Shown in pieces: positions 43,951 to 52,983 of a DNA stretch of 64,000 nt (position 1 is its first letter; each line of letters begins with the position of its first letter). The stretch covers positions 7,589 through 71,588 of the forward strand of contig JABGRG010000008.1 in assembly GCA_018648445.1 (NCBI GenBank), read 5' to 3'. The translations under genes were made by a program, and so were the position numbers. The notes under the pieces are model-generated. The model did not search any database. It was not told where the DNA came from and saw only the letters and a program-made list of their open reading frames with translations. Origin of the DNA: Rhodospirillales bacterium (GTDB taxonomy: Bacteria; Pseudomonadota; Alphaproteobacteria; Rhodospirillales_A; JACZKS01).

Positions 43951-44907
43951 ATGAAGATCGGCAGTTTTGAAAAAAGTGGTAAATCCCGCGTCTGCGCATT
44001 CGAAGACGATTTCGCCATCGACTTGAACGCTGCCTATGTGGGCCTGCTTGCCGCCAAGGGTACAACGAAGCCCCGGGCGCGGGCCGAAACCGAACTGCCC
44101 GCCGAAGCCCTGGCTTTTATTGACGGCGGGCGCGGCTATCTGGATTCCGCCAACCGGGCGCTGGATTACGCCCGGTCCATCGGCTTCGAAACCGCCGAAT
44201 TTGCCCAGCCGGTTTCCGACATCAAGTTCGTGGCCCCGCATCAGCCGCGGAAGATCGTCTGCACCGGAACCAACTACGAGGATTACCGCAAACTGATCGG
44301 CATCGAATACGCGCCGGTTCCGTTAATCTTCATGAAATCGCCGACCTGCGTCACCGGCCACGAGCAGCCCGTCGTGCTGCCCAACGGCTACGGTATCTTC
44401 TATCACGAATGGGAATTTTCCTGCGTCATCTCGAAAGCGTGCCGGAACCTCAAACCCGAAGAAGTGAACGACCACATCTTCGGCTACACCATTTTCAACG
44501 ACATCACCGGGCGTTCGCTGGAAGCCACCAACCGCGAGCTTCAGCCGCTCGGCAAAAACATGGACACCTTCGCGCCGTTCGGCCCGTGGATCGTAACGCC
44601 CGACGAAATGCCGGACGACCTTTACAATCTGCGAACGCTGCGGCGGCGCAACGGCAAAATCGAATGTGATTCCAACACATCGAACATGCGATTGGGATTC
44701 GAGGAAATTATCTCGTACTGCACCAACTTTTTCACGCTTCTTCCCGGCGACATCGTAACGACTGCGACGCCACCGGCGGGGGCGTTTTACCCAGGCGACG
44801 TCATTGAAGCCGAAATCGAGGGCATCGGGGTGCTTCGCAACCCGGTCGAGGGTGTTGATGTTGATCTCACCTACGCCCGCGACCTAGACGTCAAGGACAT
44901 CGTCTGA
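43951..44907 (+). CDS. Fumarylacetoacetate hydrolase-family protein
   Basis: This 318-residue enzyme has the FAH fold at about 90-310. KIVCTGTNYEDYRKLIG marks the start of the core, HEWEFSCVISK carries the E-x-E metal ligands, and YTIFNDITGRSLE carries the metal-binding aspartate region. GDIVTTATPPAGAFYPGDVIEAEIEGIGVLRNPV closes the domain. Family members hydrolyse C-C bonds in 2,4-diketo acids or act as decarboxylases and dehydratases. ATG 43951 follows CAGGGGAAGACA. In this cluster a 2,4-diketo-3-deoxy-sugar-acid hydrolase is a reasonable guess. Confidence 0.9.
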   Translation: MKIGSFEKSGKSRVCAFEDDFAIDLNAAYVGLLAAKGTTKPRARAETELPAEALAFIDGGRGYLDSANRALDYARSIGFETAEFAQPVSDIKFVAPHQPRKIVCTGTNYEDYRKLIGIEYAPVPLIFMKSPTCVTGHEQPVVLPNGYGIFYHEWEFSCVISKACRNLKPEEVNDHIFGYTIFNDITGRSLEATNRELQPLGKNMDTFAPFGPWIVTPDEMPDDLYNLRTLRRRNGKIECDSNTSNMRLGFEEIISYCTNFFTLLPGDIVTTATPPAGAFYPGDVIEAEIEGIGVLRNPVEGVDVDLTYARDLDVKDIV

Positions 44908-44990
44908 CAATAATAAGAAGAAACGAAAAAAAACTATCGCCATTTTTCTGACCAGCGTTTTTGACTGGTTTAACTGTGGAGGAACTTCGG

Positions 44991-45964
44991 ATGTTTAAGA
45001 AAGCACTGCTGACGACCGCTGCCGCCGTGATGGCGGTTGGCATTTCCGCATCGGGCGCCATGGCCGGCTTCCCGGAAAAAGACATTACCCTTATCGTTCC
45101 GTGGTCGCCGGGCGGCGGCACCGATACCTTCTCGCGCATTCTGGTCAAGAACGCGAAGAAATACATGGGCGTCAACATCAACGTGAAAAACAAGCCCGGC
45201 GGCATGGGCTCCATCGGCATGGGTTCCGTTGCCAAGGCCGCCCCGACGGCTACACCATCGGCACCATCACCTTCAACCTGAGCGGCTACAAGAACCAGGG
45301 CCTGGCTCCGCTCAGCTATCGCGACTTCGAACTGATCAGCCTTATCAACCGTAGCGCCGGTTCGGTTTCGGTTCGCGCCGACAGCGAATTCAAAACCCTC
45401 AAAGACGTCGTCGAATATGCCAAGAAAAACCCTGGCGTCGTGACCGCCGGTCACTCGGGCGCTGGCGGTGCGTGGCACCTTGGTCTGGCCTCCCTCGGCG
45501 TCAATGCCGATGCCAAATTCAACTTCGTGCCCTTTGATGGCGCGGCACCGACCCGCGTCTCAATGCTTGGCGGCCACGTTGCCCTTGCCACCACCGGCAT
45601 CGACGAAATGATCGAGTTTTACAAAGACAAACAGGTCCGCATCCTGGCCATCAACAATCTCGAACGCCACGAGCTGTTCCCGGATGTTCCGACGGTTGCC
45701 GAAGCCGGCTATCCGATCAAGCAGCCGATCATGGACTGGCGTGGTCTTGGTGCGCCCAAGGGCACTCCGGCCGACCGCATGAAAATCCTCGTCGACGGCC
45801 TGCGCAAGTGCTTCAACGATCCCGAATTCCAAAAAGCGGCGATCGCCAAAGGCTTCTTGTTGACCTGGAAAGAACCGGCTGAATTCAAGACCTTCCTGGC
45901 CGGTATGGAAGACACCCTTGGGGAAGCTCTTAAGGCTGTTGGTCTGTACAAGCCCGTTCAATAG
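44991..45964 (+). pseudogene. tctC: Tripartite tricarboxylate transporter binding protein TctC, frameshifted
   Basis: This is a TctC/Bug-type periplasmic binding protein: signal peptide MFKKALLTTAAAVMAVGISASGAMA, FPEKDITLIVPWSPGGGTDTFSRIL, KPGGMGSIGM, then SAGSVSVRADSEFKTLKDVVEYAKKNPG and GHVALATTGIDEMIEFYKDK. The frame breaks at CCCC, 45241-45244. One more C would give the expected AAPDGYTIGTITFNLSGYK and a single protein of 324 residues. As written, the protein stops early after about 96 residues. The Shine-Dalgarno GGAGGAACTTCGG is strong. Either a sequencing or assembly error in a homopolymer or a recent inactivating mutation would explain it; everything else in the gene looks intact. Confidence 0.9.
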
Positions 45965-45991
45965 TATCCTTCTTGTGTAAGGATTGTTAAA

Positions 45992-46025
45992 GGGAGCGGC
46001 GCGTCGCCGTCGCTCCCGCCTTTTT
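45992..46025 (+). terminator. Intra-operon hairpin between tctC and tctB
   Basis: GGGAGCG (45992-45998) pairs with CGCTCCC (46011-46017), with further GCG/CGC pairing inside, and five T follow at 46021-46025. It would end most transcripts after tctC, giving more binding protein than membrane subunits. Confidence 0.7.
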
Positions 46026-46046
46026 GGATGTCGGGGGATAGAAACC

Positions 46047-46520
46047 GTGAAACGGTCGGACATCGTCGTCGGTATTTTTCTTATTTTTGCCTGTGTTCTC
46101 GTATATCTGGAAGCAGGCACCTACGAGGATCAAGGGGTCCAGCAGACTTTCTTTGGGCCGCAATTCTTTCCGCAGATACTCACCGTTCTCCTTATTGGTT
46201 GCTGCGGGCTTCTCATTTTCCACGCCTACCGGGGCAAGGCGCTTCGCAAGGCGGAAAGCATCAACCCACAGGGTTTCGTGCGGCTGATCGTCTCCATCGT
46301 CATCGCCATTGTTTACTGGGTGTCGGTCGACTTTTTCGGTTTTGCCCTGGCCACGCCGTTTTTCCTGTTTGTATTGATGACACAGCTAGGCGCACGCGGA
46401 TGGAAGGCGCGGCTGGGTGTCTCAGTCATAACACCGATTTTCATCTGGTGGATATTCAATGAAATTCTCGTCGTCTCCCTACCCGAGGGCGAGTTGATGT
46501 ACATGATATTCGGGGAATAG
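46047..46520 (+). CDS. tctB: Tripartite tricarboxylate transporter small membrane subunit TctB
   Basis: TctB is the small four-helix inner-membrane subunit of the TctABC secondary importer. The 157-residue protein starts at GTG 46047 after GGGGATAGAAACC. Helices are visible at about 7-25 (IVVGIFLIFACVLVYLEAG), 38-58, 80-100 (VRLIVSIVIAIVYWVSV) and 105-150. It is separated from tctC by a terminator-like hairpin and is followed by tctA after 10 bases. Confidence 0.9.
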   Translation: MKRSDIVVGIFLIFACVLVYLEAGTYEDQGVQQTFFGPQFFPQILTVLLIGCCGLLIFHAYRGKALRKAESINPQGFVRLIVSIVIAIVYWVSVDFFGFALATPFFLFVLMTQLGARGWKARLGVSVITPIFIWWIFNEILVVSLPEGELMYMIFGE

Positions 46521-46530
46521 GAGACGGGTC

Positions 46531-48060
46531 ATGGCTTTTGATTTTACAATATTTTCAGATGCGTGGCTGACCATTCTCAGCAATCCAATCCTGATCGTTT
46601 GGATCTTCGTCGGTGTTACGTCGGGCATCATTATGGGCTGCCTGCCCGGACTGACCGCGACCACCGGCTGCGCACTGCTTATTCCGTTTACCTTCGGCCG
46701 CCCGCCGCTGGAAGGCCTGTTGATGCTGATGGGTGTGTTCGTCGGCGGTATTTACGGCGGCTCGATCAGCGGAATTTTAATTCGAACGCCGGGAACACCA
46801 TCGGCGGCGGCGACGTTACTGGACGGTTTCCCGCTGGCCCAAAAAGGCTTGGGCGGCAGGGCCATTGGCATGTCCACGGTGGCATCCTTCGTCGGCGGCA
46901 CAGTAGGTGCCCTGATTATGACATTCATGTCGCCGACCATCGCCGAGGTTGGCCTCAAGTTCGGCCCGGCGGAATTTTTCGCCCTTGCCCTGTTCGGCAT
47001 GAGCATGATTATCGCCGTTTCGGGCGTCTCGCTGTTGAAAGGTGTCATATCCGCACTGGTTGGACTGTTGGTCACGACCATCGGCTTTGATCCGCTGTCC
47101 GGTCTGCCGCGTTTTACCTTCGGACAAATGTATCTGCTGGACGGGTTGAGCTTTATTCCCGTGCTGATCGGTTTGTTCGGTATCGCCCAGGTTTTCCGCA
47201 ACATCGAAAAGATGGGCATCGGCCAACGGATCAAGACGGACCTGACAAAGATTTTGCCGCAATTCAGGGAAATCTGGGCGGTCAAGGTCACCATGCTCAA
47301 ATCTGCGGTAATGGGAACCTTCATCGGCTCGATCCCCGGCACCGGCTGTGATATCGCCGCCTTTGCTTCCTACGCTGAAGCCAAGCGATCATCCAAACAC
47401 CCGGAAAAATTCGGAACCGGTGTTCTGGAAGGTGTGGCCGCACCCGAAGCGGGCAACAACGCGGCGGTCGGCGGCGCGATGATCCCGATGTTAACATTGG
47501 GTATTCCCGGCGACGCCTTTACGGCGGTTATGCTGGGTGCGTTGACCATTCATAACTTCCAGCCCGGCCCCATTTTCTTCCGCGAAAATCTGGATGTCGT
47601 TTATCCCATGTTCGCCGGCCTGATTTTGGCCCAGGCGGTGTTGCTGTTCGTCGGCCTATTGGGGGCTCGCTTTTTTGCCCGGCTGGTCAGCCTTGACCCG
47701 AGAATGTTCACAGCGGTGATCTTCCTGCTGTGCATCATCGGCTCCTACGCCATGCAATTCAGCAGCACGGACGTATTCGTCACACTGGGTGTCGGACTGA
47801 TCGCCTACTTCATGGATTATTTAAGGTTCCCGGTGTCGCCCATCCTGCTGGCCTTGATTCTGGGTCCGCTGGGCGAACAGAATTTGCGCCGCGCATTGCA
47901 GATTTCGCACGGCGATTTCACAACCTTCATCAACCCCATGGAACACCCGATTTCGCTGGCGTTTATATTGATCGCCATCGCCGCTCTGGCGTCCATGTAT
48001 TTCCGGCTTCGCAAATCGCGGCTTGAAGAACTGAGCCGCGAAATTGAATCCGCCGAATGA
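46531..48060 (+). CDS. tctA: Tripartite tricarboxylate transporter large permease TctA
   Basis: TctA is the multi-helix channel subunit of the TctABC importer for carboxylates. The 509-residue protein has about 11-12 helices and the family motifs GIIMGCLPGLTATTGCALLIPFTF and GGIYGGSISGILIRTPGTPSAAATLLDG near the N-terminus. In the second half it has GSIPGTGCDIAAFASYAEAKRSSK and GVAAPEAGNNAAVGGAMIPMLTLGIPGD. The start follows GGAGACGGGTC. With the FAH hydrolase and Fe-ADH beside it, it probably imports the acid degraded by this cluster. Confidence 0.96.
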   Translation: MAFDFTIFSDAWLTILSNPILIVWIFVGVTSGIIMGCLPGLTATTGCALLIPFTFGRPPLEGLLMLMGVFVGGIYGGSISGILIRTPGTPSAAATLLDGFPLAQKGLGGRAIGMSTVASFVGGTVGALIMTFMSPTIAEVGLKFGPAEFFALALFGMSMIIAVSGVSLLKGVISALVGLLVTTIGFDPLSGLPRFTFGQMYLLDGLSFIPVLIGLFGIAQVFRNIEKMGIGQRIKTDLTKILPQFREIWAVKVTMLKSAVMGTFIGSIPGTGCDIAAFASYAEAKRSSKHPEKFGTGVLEGVAAPEAGNNAAVGGAMIPMLTLGIPGDAFTAVMLGALTIHNFQPGPIFFRENLDVVYPMFAGLILAQAVLLFVGLLGARFFARLVSLDPRMFTAVIFLLCIIGSYAMQFSSTDVFVTLGVGLIAYFMDYLRFPVSPILLALILGPLGEQNLRRALQISHGDFTTFINPMEHPISLAFILIAIAALASMYFRLRKSRLEELSREIESAE

Positions 48061-48075
48061 ACTGAGGAAACGAAC

Positions 48076-49266
48076 ATGAAACCCTTCGAATGGAGCCTGC
48101 CGACCAAAATGGTTTACGGCGCGGGCGAGATCAAACGCCTGGGCGAGGAAGCGAAAGCCTTTGGAAAGAAGGCATTTTTCGTCACCTTCGAACCGGTCGA
48201 AGCCGCCGCCTTTATTCGCGAGAGCGCGCTGGCATCGCTGGCCGAAGCCGGCGTCGAAACGGTCATTTACGATAAGATTGAACCCAATCCCAGCGTCAAA
48301 ACCATCGACGAAGGGGTGCGCCAATTCAAGGAATGCGGCGCGGACGTGGTTGTCGCCGTGGGTGGCGGCAGCGCCATCGATGCGGCCAAGTACATCGCCA
48401 GCGTGGCCGAAAGCGGCGGCTCGTCGTGGGATTACGTGGTTCTCGCGTCCCACACGCCCCGCGAATACACCGGCGCCTATCCGGTGATTGCCGTGCCGAC
48501 GGTTTCGGCTGCCGGATCCGAGGTCAACGCCGGTGGCGTCATCACCAACACCGATCTGAAATTGAAAAGTTTCAGCCGGTCGCCCTACCGTATTCCCAAG
48601 GTCGCCATTATCGATCCCGAATTGATCACCTCTTTGCCCGTGTCGGTCACGGGTGACGGCGGCGTCGATATCTTCTGCCATCTGATCGAACACTACCTGT
48701 CGACCCCGGAAGTGTCCGAAATCGCCGACCGCTTCACCGAGGCCATGATCCTGACGCTCATGGAATACCTGCCGCGCGCGCTGGAAGACGGCAACGATCT
48801 GGAAGCGCGCGGACAGGTCGCGCTGTGTTCCGCCTTCGGCTGGTCGGGCATTCAGGCTTTGGGCCGGTTGGGAAGCATTCCCATCCACTTCATCGAGCAT
48901 CAGCTAAGTGCCCACTACGTACTGAGCCATGGCCGTGGCATGACCATCTTGCTGCCCGCCTATCTGGATTATTTCGCGGATGCGCTTCCGGCCCGCTGGT
49001 CCAAGCTGGCGCGGCGCTGCTTTGGCGTGACCGAAACCGACGACGCGGTCGCGGCCAAAGCGCTTAGCGGCGAAGTCGTCAAATGGCTGCAAAGCATGGA
49101 CGTTCACCGCACCCTGGCCGACGAAGGCATCGGCGATGAAAAGTTCGAGCAGATGCTCGATGATATTTTCGAGATGTATGGGACGCCGGAAAACAAAATC
49201 CCCGGCGCCCGCCCCATGACCCGGGCCGACATCAAACAGGTATTCGTCGGTTCGCTCGGCGCTTGA
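48076..49266 (+). CDS. Iron-containing alcohol dehydrogenase
   Basis: This 396-residue protein belongs to the group III (Fe-dependent) alcohol dehydrogenases, which interconvert alcohols and aldehydes or ketones with NAD(P)H. It begins FEWSLPTKMVYGAGEIKRLGE. The nucleotide motif GGGSAIDAAK lies near residue 93, and metal ligands lie in GGVDIFCHLIEH, HFIEHQLSAH and LSHGRGMTILLPAY. It closes the + strand operon and is followed by a strong terminator. It could reduce an aldehyde product such as lactaldehyde or glycolaldehyde, or act on a hydroxy-acid. Confidence 0.93.
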   Translation: MKPFEWSLPTKMVYGAGEIKRLGEEAKAFGKKAFFVTFEPVEAAAFIRESALASLAEAGVETVIYDKIEPNPSVKTIDEGVRQFKECGADVVVAVGGGSAIDAAKYIASVAESGGSSWDYVVLASHTPREYTGAYPVIAVPTVSAAGSEVNAGGVITNTDLKLKSFSRSPYRIPKVAIIDPELITSLPVSVTGDGGVDIFCHLIEHYLSTPEVSEIADRFTEAMILTLMEYLPRALEDGNDLEARGQVALCSAFGWSGIQALGRLGSIPIHFIEHQLSAHYVLSHGRGMTILLPAYLDYFADALPARWSKLARRCFGVTETDDAVAAKALSGEVVKWLQSMDVHRTLADEGIGDEKFEQMLDDIFEMYGTPENKIPGARPMTRADIKQVFVGSLGA

Positions 49267-49327
49267 GAGTTTCCGGAAATTAGAAGAATAAGAACCAATA
49301 AAACGAAAAACGAAATTCCGGAAAATA

Positions 49328-49362
49328 GGGGGATCGGGAAATCCGGTCCCCCGTTTTTTTTT
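49328..49362 (+). terminator. Rho-independent terminator after the tct-ADH operon
   Basis: A 10-bp stem with one G-T pair, GGGGGATCGG (49328-49337) with CCGGTCCCCC (49343-49352), and a 5-base loop are followed by G and nine T (49354-49362). On the other strand a weaker T-rich stretch follows the stem, so it may also serve the convergent dgoD gene. Confidence 0.9.
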
Positions 49363-49369
49363 CAAACGC

Positions 49370-50518
49370 CTACCACTCGGCGACAGAGCCGTCGGCGTGA
49401 CGCCATATGGGGTTGCGCCAGCGGTGGCCTTCTTCGGCGCGTTTGATTACGTAGTCTTCGTTGATTTCAATGCCCAGTCCGGGGCCCTCCGGGATGTCGA
49501 CGAAGCCGTCCTTGTAGGCGAACACGCCGGGATCGGTCAGGTAATCGAGAATATCGTTGGTCTTGTTGTAGTGGATGCCCAGGCTTTGTTCCTGAATAAA
49601 CGCGTTGTAGCAGGTGGCGTCCACCTGCAGGCACGCCGCCAGCGCAATGGGCCCCAGCGGACAGTGCGGGGCCAGCGCTACATCATACGCTTCGGCCATG
49701 GAGGCGATTTTCTTGCATTCGGTAATGCCGCCCGCGTGGGAAAGGTCGGGCTGGATGATGTCGGCCCCGCCTTCGGCCAGCAGGGTCTTGAAGTCCCAGC
49801 GCGAAAACAATCGCTCGCCGGTGGCGATGGGCACGTTGGACGATTTGGTGATGTCACGCAGATGGTCCAGATGTTCCGACAGCACCGGTTCCTCGATGAA
49901 CAAAAGCCGGAAGGGCTCCAACTCGCGGATCAGAACCTTGGCCATGGGTTTGTGGACACGGCCATGGAAGTCCACCGCGATATCCATGCTTTTTCCAAGC
50001 GCGTCGCGAATCGCCGCCACCCGTTCAACCACGTCATCGACCTTGGCGAAGGTATCGACGATCTGCAGTTCCTCGGTGCCGTTCATCTTGATCGCCGAGA
50101 AGCCCCGCGCGCGGGCGTCCTTGGCGGCGTTGGCCACGTCGTCGGGTCGGTCGCCGCCGATCCACGAATAGGTGCGGATGCGGTCTCGGCATTTGCCGCC
50201 CATCAATTGATGGATCGGCGCGTCATGATATTTACCTTTGATATCCCAAAGGGCCTGATCGATGCCGGAAATGGCGCTCATCAGAATGCCGCCGCCCCGG
50301 TAAAATCCACCCCGGTACATGACCTGCCAGTGGTCCTCGATTTGCAGCGGATCCTTGCCGATCAGAAAATCCGACAACTCGTCGACGCAGGCGCAAACGG
50401 TCTCCGCTTTTCCTTCAAGAACCGGCTCGCCCCAGCCGCTTATCCCTTCGTCGGTCTCGATTTTCAGAAACAGCCAGCGCGGCGGAACGATCCAGGTTTT
50501 GAACCCCGTAATTTTCAT
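49370..50518 (-). CDS. dgoD: D-galactonate dehydratase
   Basis: DgoD dehydrates D-galactonate to 2-keto-3-deoxygalactonate. The 382-residue enolase-superfamily enzyme matches E. coli DgoD closely throughout: [127 protein letters not shown], and the ending [14 protein letters not shown]. The aspartate and glutamates of these motifs bind Mg2+. It is divergent from the aldolase and kinase genes that would complete the pathway. Confidence 0.95.
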   Translation of the reverse strand: MKITGFKTWIVPPRWLFLKIETDEGISGWGEPVLEGKAETVCACVDELSDFLIGKDPLQIEDHWQVMYRGGFYRGGGILMSAISGIDQALWDIKGKYHDAPIHQLMGGKCRDRIRTYSWIGGDRPDDVANAAKDARARGFSAIKMNGTEELQIVDTFAKVDDVVERVAAIRDALGKSMDIAVDFHGRVHKPMAKVLIRELEPFRLLFIEEPVLSEHLDHLRDITKSSNVPIATGERLFSRWDFKTLLAEGGADIIQPDLSHAGGITECKKIASMAEAYDVALAPHCPLGPIALAACLQVDATCYNAFIQEQSLGIHYNKTNDILDYLTDPGVFAYKDGFVDIPEGPGLGIEINEDYVIKRAEEGHRWRNPIWRHADGSVAEW

Positions 50519-50724
50519 CTTCTATCTCCTGAACGATTTTTTTCTGATCATATACCAAGAACCAGGGATAGAACGCGAAATTCCCACCCGAAATCGCAAT
50601 ATGAAGTTGTTCAACAGGGTCTCGGCGGACTATTAATAGGGCGCAAGAAAATCAGTGATAAAGTGGTTGATCCCCCACCTATCGCTCGCCCAGGAAACGG
50701 ACAATCTAGGAAGGAGTTTGGACC

Positions 50725-51363
50725 ATGTCGGAAGGCCCGACGTTAAATGCTTGTTTGGAAAAGATGCCGCTGATCGCCATTTTGCGCGGCATATCGCCCG
50801 CCGAAGCCATTCCGGTCACGGACATTCTGTTTGAGGAAGGTTTCACCATCGTCGAAGTTCCCATGAACTCGCCGGACCCGCTGGAAAGCATCGGCGCCAT
50901 CGCCAAGGCCTATGGCGATCGCATGGTGGTCGGCGCGGGCACCGTGATGAGCGAGGAAATCGTCAATTCCATCGCCGATGTGGGCGGACGCCTGATCGTG
51001 GCGCCCCATTTCGACCCCGAAGTGGTTAAGGCGGCCAAGGCGCGCGGCATGTACTGCTGCCCCGGCGTGCAAACGCCTACCGAGGCCTTTTCCGCGCTGA
51101 AATGCGGCGCCGACGGCCTCAAGATTTTCCCCGCTGAAGCCTGCCCGCCGAACATCATCAAGGCGATCCGAGCCGTCCTGCCCAAGGACGTGAAGGTGGT
51201 TCCCGTGGGCGGCATTAATGAGAACAACATGGCCGACTACTGGAAGGTCAACGCCAACGGCTTCGGTATCGGTTCGAACCTGTACAAGTCGGGCAAAAGC
51301 CTGGACGACATTCGCGCCACGGCCAAGATGCTGGTGGCGGCAGCCCGTGAGTTCATGGGCTAA
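50725..51363 (+). CDS. dgoA: 2-dehydro-3-deoxy-6-phosphogalactonate aldolase
   Basis: This class I aldolase splits KDPGal to pyruvate and glyceraldehyde 3-phosphate. The 212-residue protein has LIAILRGISPAEAIP (arginine in the substrate site), FTIVEVPMNSPDPLESI (catalytic glutamate), and the Schiff-base lysine in GADGLKIFPAEACPP. PLESI and FPAEA are closer to DgoA than to Eda, so KDPGal is the likelier substrate, given dgoD next door. The start follows AGGAAGGAGTTTGGACC. Confidence 0.9.
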   Translation: MSEGPTLNACLEKMPLIAILRGISPAEAIPVTDILFEEGFTIVEVPMNSPDPLESIGAIAKAYGDRMVVGAGTVMSEEIVNSIADVGGRLIVAPHFDPEVVKAAKARGMYCCPGVQTPTEAFSALKCGADGLKIFPAEACPPNIIKAIRAVLPKDVKVVPVGGINENNMADYWKVNANGFGIGSNLYKSGKSLDDIRATAKMLVAAAREFMG

Positions 51364-51387
51364 TAGAGATAATTGGAGGAAACCAAA

Positions 51388-52425
51388 ATGACCAAACGTG
51401 TTCTTACTTTCGGCGAAATGATGCTTCGCCTGAAATCGCCGGGCCATGAACGCCTGTTCCAATCGCCGAGCCTGGAAGCCACTTTCGGCGGCTCCGAAGG
51501 CAACGCGGCGGTCGCGCTGGCCAACTACGGCCTCGATTCGGCTTTTGTGTCGGTCTTTCCCGAAAACGAGATCGGCCGGGCCTGCATCGCCGAGCTGCGC
51601 CGCTTCGGCGTCGACACCTCGCTGATTGCCAAGGCGCCTGGCCGCATGGGCATCTACTTCACCGAAACCGGCTCGAACCAGCGCGGATCAACCGTGGTTT
51701 ATGACCGCGACCATTCCTCCATCGCCAATGCCGGCCCCGGCGTCATTGACTGGAACAAGGTCTATAAGGGCGCTGACTGGATTCACATCAGTGGCATCAC
51801 GCCCGCGCTGACCGAAAGTGCGGCTGAGTTGACCATTGAGTGTGTGCGTGAAGCCAAAGCCGCCGGCGTCACCGTATCTTGTGACTTCAACTACCGCGGC
51901 AAGCTATGGAACTGGGGCAAAAAGCCGCCGGAGGTTATGCGCGAAGTGGTCAAGTACACCGACGTCGCCATCGCCAACGAGGAAGACTGCCAGATGTGCC
52001 TGGGCGTGACCACCGACGTCGACGTCACCAGCGGCAAGCTGGATACTTCCAAGTACGAAGCCCTGACGGCAAAGATGTTCGAGACCTTCCCGCACCTCAC
52101 CCATTGCGCCGTTTCCTTGCGCGAGAGCAAGAGCGCGGATCACAACGGCTGGGGCGGCTGCCTGAGGGACAAGGATGGCTTCAAGCTTTCCCGCCGCTAC
52201 GAAATCACCGACATCGTGGACCGCGTCGGTGGCGGCGATTCGTTTGCCTCGGGCCTGATTTACGGCCTCATCACCTATGGTTACGAGAACGGCCAGCAGG
52301 CCCTTGAATACGCTGCTGCCGCCAGCGCGCTGAAGCACACCATTCCCGGTGACTTCAACCGCGTCACCGTGGCCGAAGCCGAGAAACTCGCCGGTGGCGA
52401 CGCCTCGGGCCGCGTCCAGCGGTAG
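51388..52425 (+). CDS. kdgK: PfkB-family 2-keto-3-deoxy-sugar-acid kinase
   Basis: This 345-residue kinase phosphorylates a sugar acid with ATP; from context the substrate should be 2-keto-3-deoxygalactonate. The N-terminal substrate region reads [20 protein letters not shown] and [16 protein letters not shown]. The PfkB signature [17 protein letters not shown] lies near residue 280 and contains the catalytic base. It is a PfkB-type kinase and not the unrelated DgoK of enterobacteria. The ATG at 51388 follows TTGGAGGAAACCAAA. It lies 24 bases after dgoA and is followed by a terminator. Confidence 0.9.
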   Translation: MTKRVLTFGEMMLRLKSPGHERLFQSPSLEATFGGSEGNAAVALANYGLDSAFVSVFPENEIGRACIAELRRFGVDTSLIAKAPGRMGIYFTETGSNQRGSTVVYDRDHSSIANAGPGVIDWNKVYKGADWIHISGITPALTESAAELTIECVREAKAAGVTVSCDFNYRGKLWNWGKKPPEVMREVVKYTDVAIANEEDCQMCLGVTTDVDVTSGKLDTSKYEALTAKMFETFPHLTHCAVSLRESKSADHNGWGGCLRDKDGFKLSRRYEITDIVDRVGGGDSFASGLIYGLITYGYENGQQALEYAAAASALKHTIPGDFNRVTVAEAEKLAGGDASGRVQR

Positions 52426-52439
52426 TAAAAAAATACCGG

Positions 52440-52477
52440 TCGGGCGGGTTCGACAAACCTCGAACCCGCCCGATTTT
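52440..52477 (+). terminator. Rho-independent terminator after the KDG kinase gene
   Basis: A perfect 12-bp stem, CGGGCGGGTTCG (52441-52452) with CGAACCCGCCCG (52461-52472), is followed by ATTTTTC. It separates dgoA-kdgK from the RpiB-like gene, which must be read through or have its own promoter. Confidence 0.92.
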
Positions 52478-52497
52478 TCTTTTGGGGGGAAGTTCCA

Positions 52498-52983
52498 ATG
52501 GCCAAAACCAAAATTGCGATGGGTTGTGACGGCGCCGGGTACGTGATGAAGGCGTTCCTCAAGGAATATCTTGAGGGCGAAGGCTACGAAATCGTCGATG
52601 TCGGCTGCCATTCCGAAGAAATGTGCGATTACCCCATTTACGCCCGCGATCTGGCCTACGCCATTCGTGAGCGCAAGGCGGACCGGGGCATTCTGGTTTG
52701 CGGATCGGGCATCGGAATTTGCATTGCGGCCAACCGCTATCCCTGGATCCGGGCGGCCACGGTGTATGACGAAACCGCCGCCCGCATGACCCGCGCCCAC
52801 AACGATGCCAACGTGATGTGTCTGGGCGGCATGCTAAGCGGCCAATGGCTGGCGCGCGATTGCGTCGATGTGTTTCTCAAGACCGGCTGGGACGGCCTTC
52901 ACGCGGAAGGCGCGCGCCACGTGCCGCGCATCAAGATGCTGGACGATCCCGAAAGCGATTTCGACGCATTTGGGAAGCGTTAG
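52498..52983 (+). CDS. RpiB/LacAB-family sugar-phosphate isomerase
   Basis: This 161-residue aldose-ketose isomerase has the family core: IAMGCDGAGYVMKAFLKEYL, VDVGCHSEEMCDYP (general acid-base region), and RGILVCGSGIGICIAANRYPWIRAATVYDETAARMTRAHNDANVMCLGG. The active-site cysteine is in VCGSGIG. Known members act on ribose-5-P, galactose-6-P, allose-6-P or tetrose phosphates; the position after a sugar-acid operon suggests a specialised catabolic role. The start follows GGGGGGAAGTTCCA. Its stop interlocks with the convergent dipeptidase gene (TTAG at 52980-52983). Confidence 0.9.
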   Translation: MAKTKIAMGCDGAGYVMKAFLKEYLEGEGYEIVDVGCHSEEMCDYPIYARDLAYAIRERKADRGILVCGSGIGICIAANRYPWIRAATVYDETAARMTRAHNDANVMCLGGMLSGQWLARDCVDVFLKTGWDGLHAEGARHVPRIKMLDDPESDFDAFGKR

